Source: Chloroflexota bacterium (lineage in GTDB: Bacteria; Chloroflexota; Anaerolineae; Promineifilales; Promineifilaceae). From it: 6,771 nucleotides of DNA. The position numbers were made by a program, and so were the translations under genes. Where the stretch lies: NCBI GenBank assembly GCA_003519205.1, contig DOXE01000163.1, positions 1,607 through 8,377 on the forward strand. The letters run 5' to 3'. Below the pieces are notes generated by a model, which was given only the letters and a program-made list of their open reading frames with translations, had not been told where the DNA came from and ran no database searches. This document shows, piece by piece, positions 6,708 through 6,771 of this stretch; the first letter of the stretch is position 1; every line of letters starts with the position of its first letter.

Positions 6708-6767
6708 ATGGATTTTTTTAACCATGATTTCCCGGCAAAGTTAATCAGTTTTTTTCAAGATAGTTAG
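6708..6767 (+). CDS. Candidate small protein or leader peptide, 19 residues
   Basis: ATG at 6708 follows CGGGAGGGG with a 6-nt spacing, the strongest Shine-Dalgarno site in the window, and opens MDFFNHDFPAKLISFFQDS before TAG at 6765-6767. A second in-frame ATG at 6690 would add MSGGAI and start a leaderless 25-residue form directly at the TATAAT-predicted transcription start. I recognise no family. The peptide is rich in Phe (five of 19). It may be a real small protein, a leader peptide for a gene beyond the window, or the start of a gene broken by a frameshift; the window ends 4 nt after the stop, so this cannot be decided. Confidence 0.4.
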   Translation: MDFFNHDFPAKLISFFQDS

Positions 6768-6771
6768 CAAC

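Overview
The window reads as an ordinary bacterial chromosome segment with dense gene packing and moderate GC. It has one truncated gene on the + strand at the left edge, six genes on the - strand, and a very short + strand reading frame at the right edge. The gene content (a class-2 TrpB beside a classical TrpB, an LDH-like malate dehydrogenase, a DUF1385/YqhQ membrane protein, and a zinc-ribbon protein with one membrane segment) suggests Chloroflexota, perhaps Anaerolineae-like. That assignment is an inference from protein families and was not checked by a search. No mobile elements, CRISPR arrays, rRNA or tRNA genes were seen.

Left region (1-2055): the C-terminal half of classical tryptophan synthase beta (trpB, +) ends exactly where a complete class-2 TrpB gene (trpB2, -) ends. 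The two stop codons abut tail to tail with no intergenic base. Both proteins keep the PLP-binding motifs, so this locus holds two TrpB paralogues, with no trpA in view.

Middle region (2173-4636, all -): a two-gene unit runs from a TPR protein with a possible cyclin-like domain to malate dehydrogenase (28 nt apart). It ends at a strong rho-independent terminator (2903-2932). Just past that terminator lies an unnamed protein with a nuclease-fold-like N-terminus and a winged-helix-like C-terminus. A 10-codon mini-ORF with a good Shine-Dalgarno sequence overlaps its start.

Right region (4762-6557, -): a zinc-ribbon protein with one membrane segment is followed by a DUF1385 membrane protein. Between them lies a near-consensus promoter placed so close to the DUF1385 ATG that the transcript should be leaderless. 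Right edge (6558-6771): an AT-rich divergent intergenic region with a perfect TATAAT box precedes a 19- or 25-codon + strand reading frame with a strong Shine-Dalgarno sequence.

The genes do not form one pathway. Tryptophan synthesis or salvage, central carbon metabolism and envelope functions sit side by side. I do not see a clear new multi-gene system. The best leads are the nuclease-like/winged-helix protein with its mini-ORF, the leaderless promoter, and the small + strand ORF.
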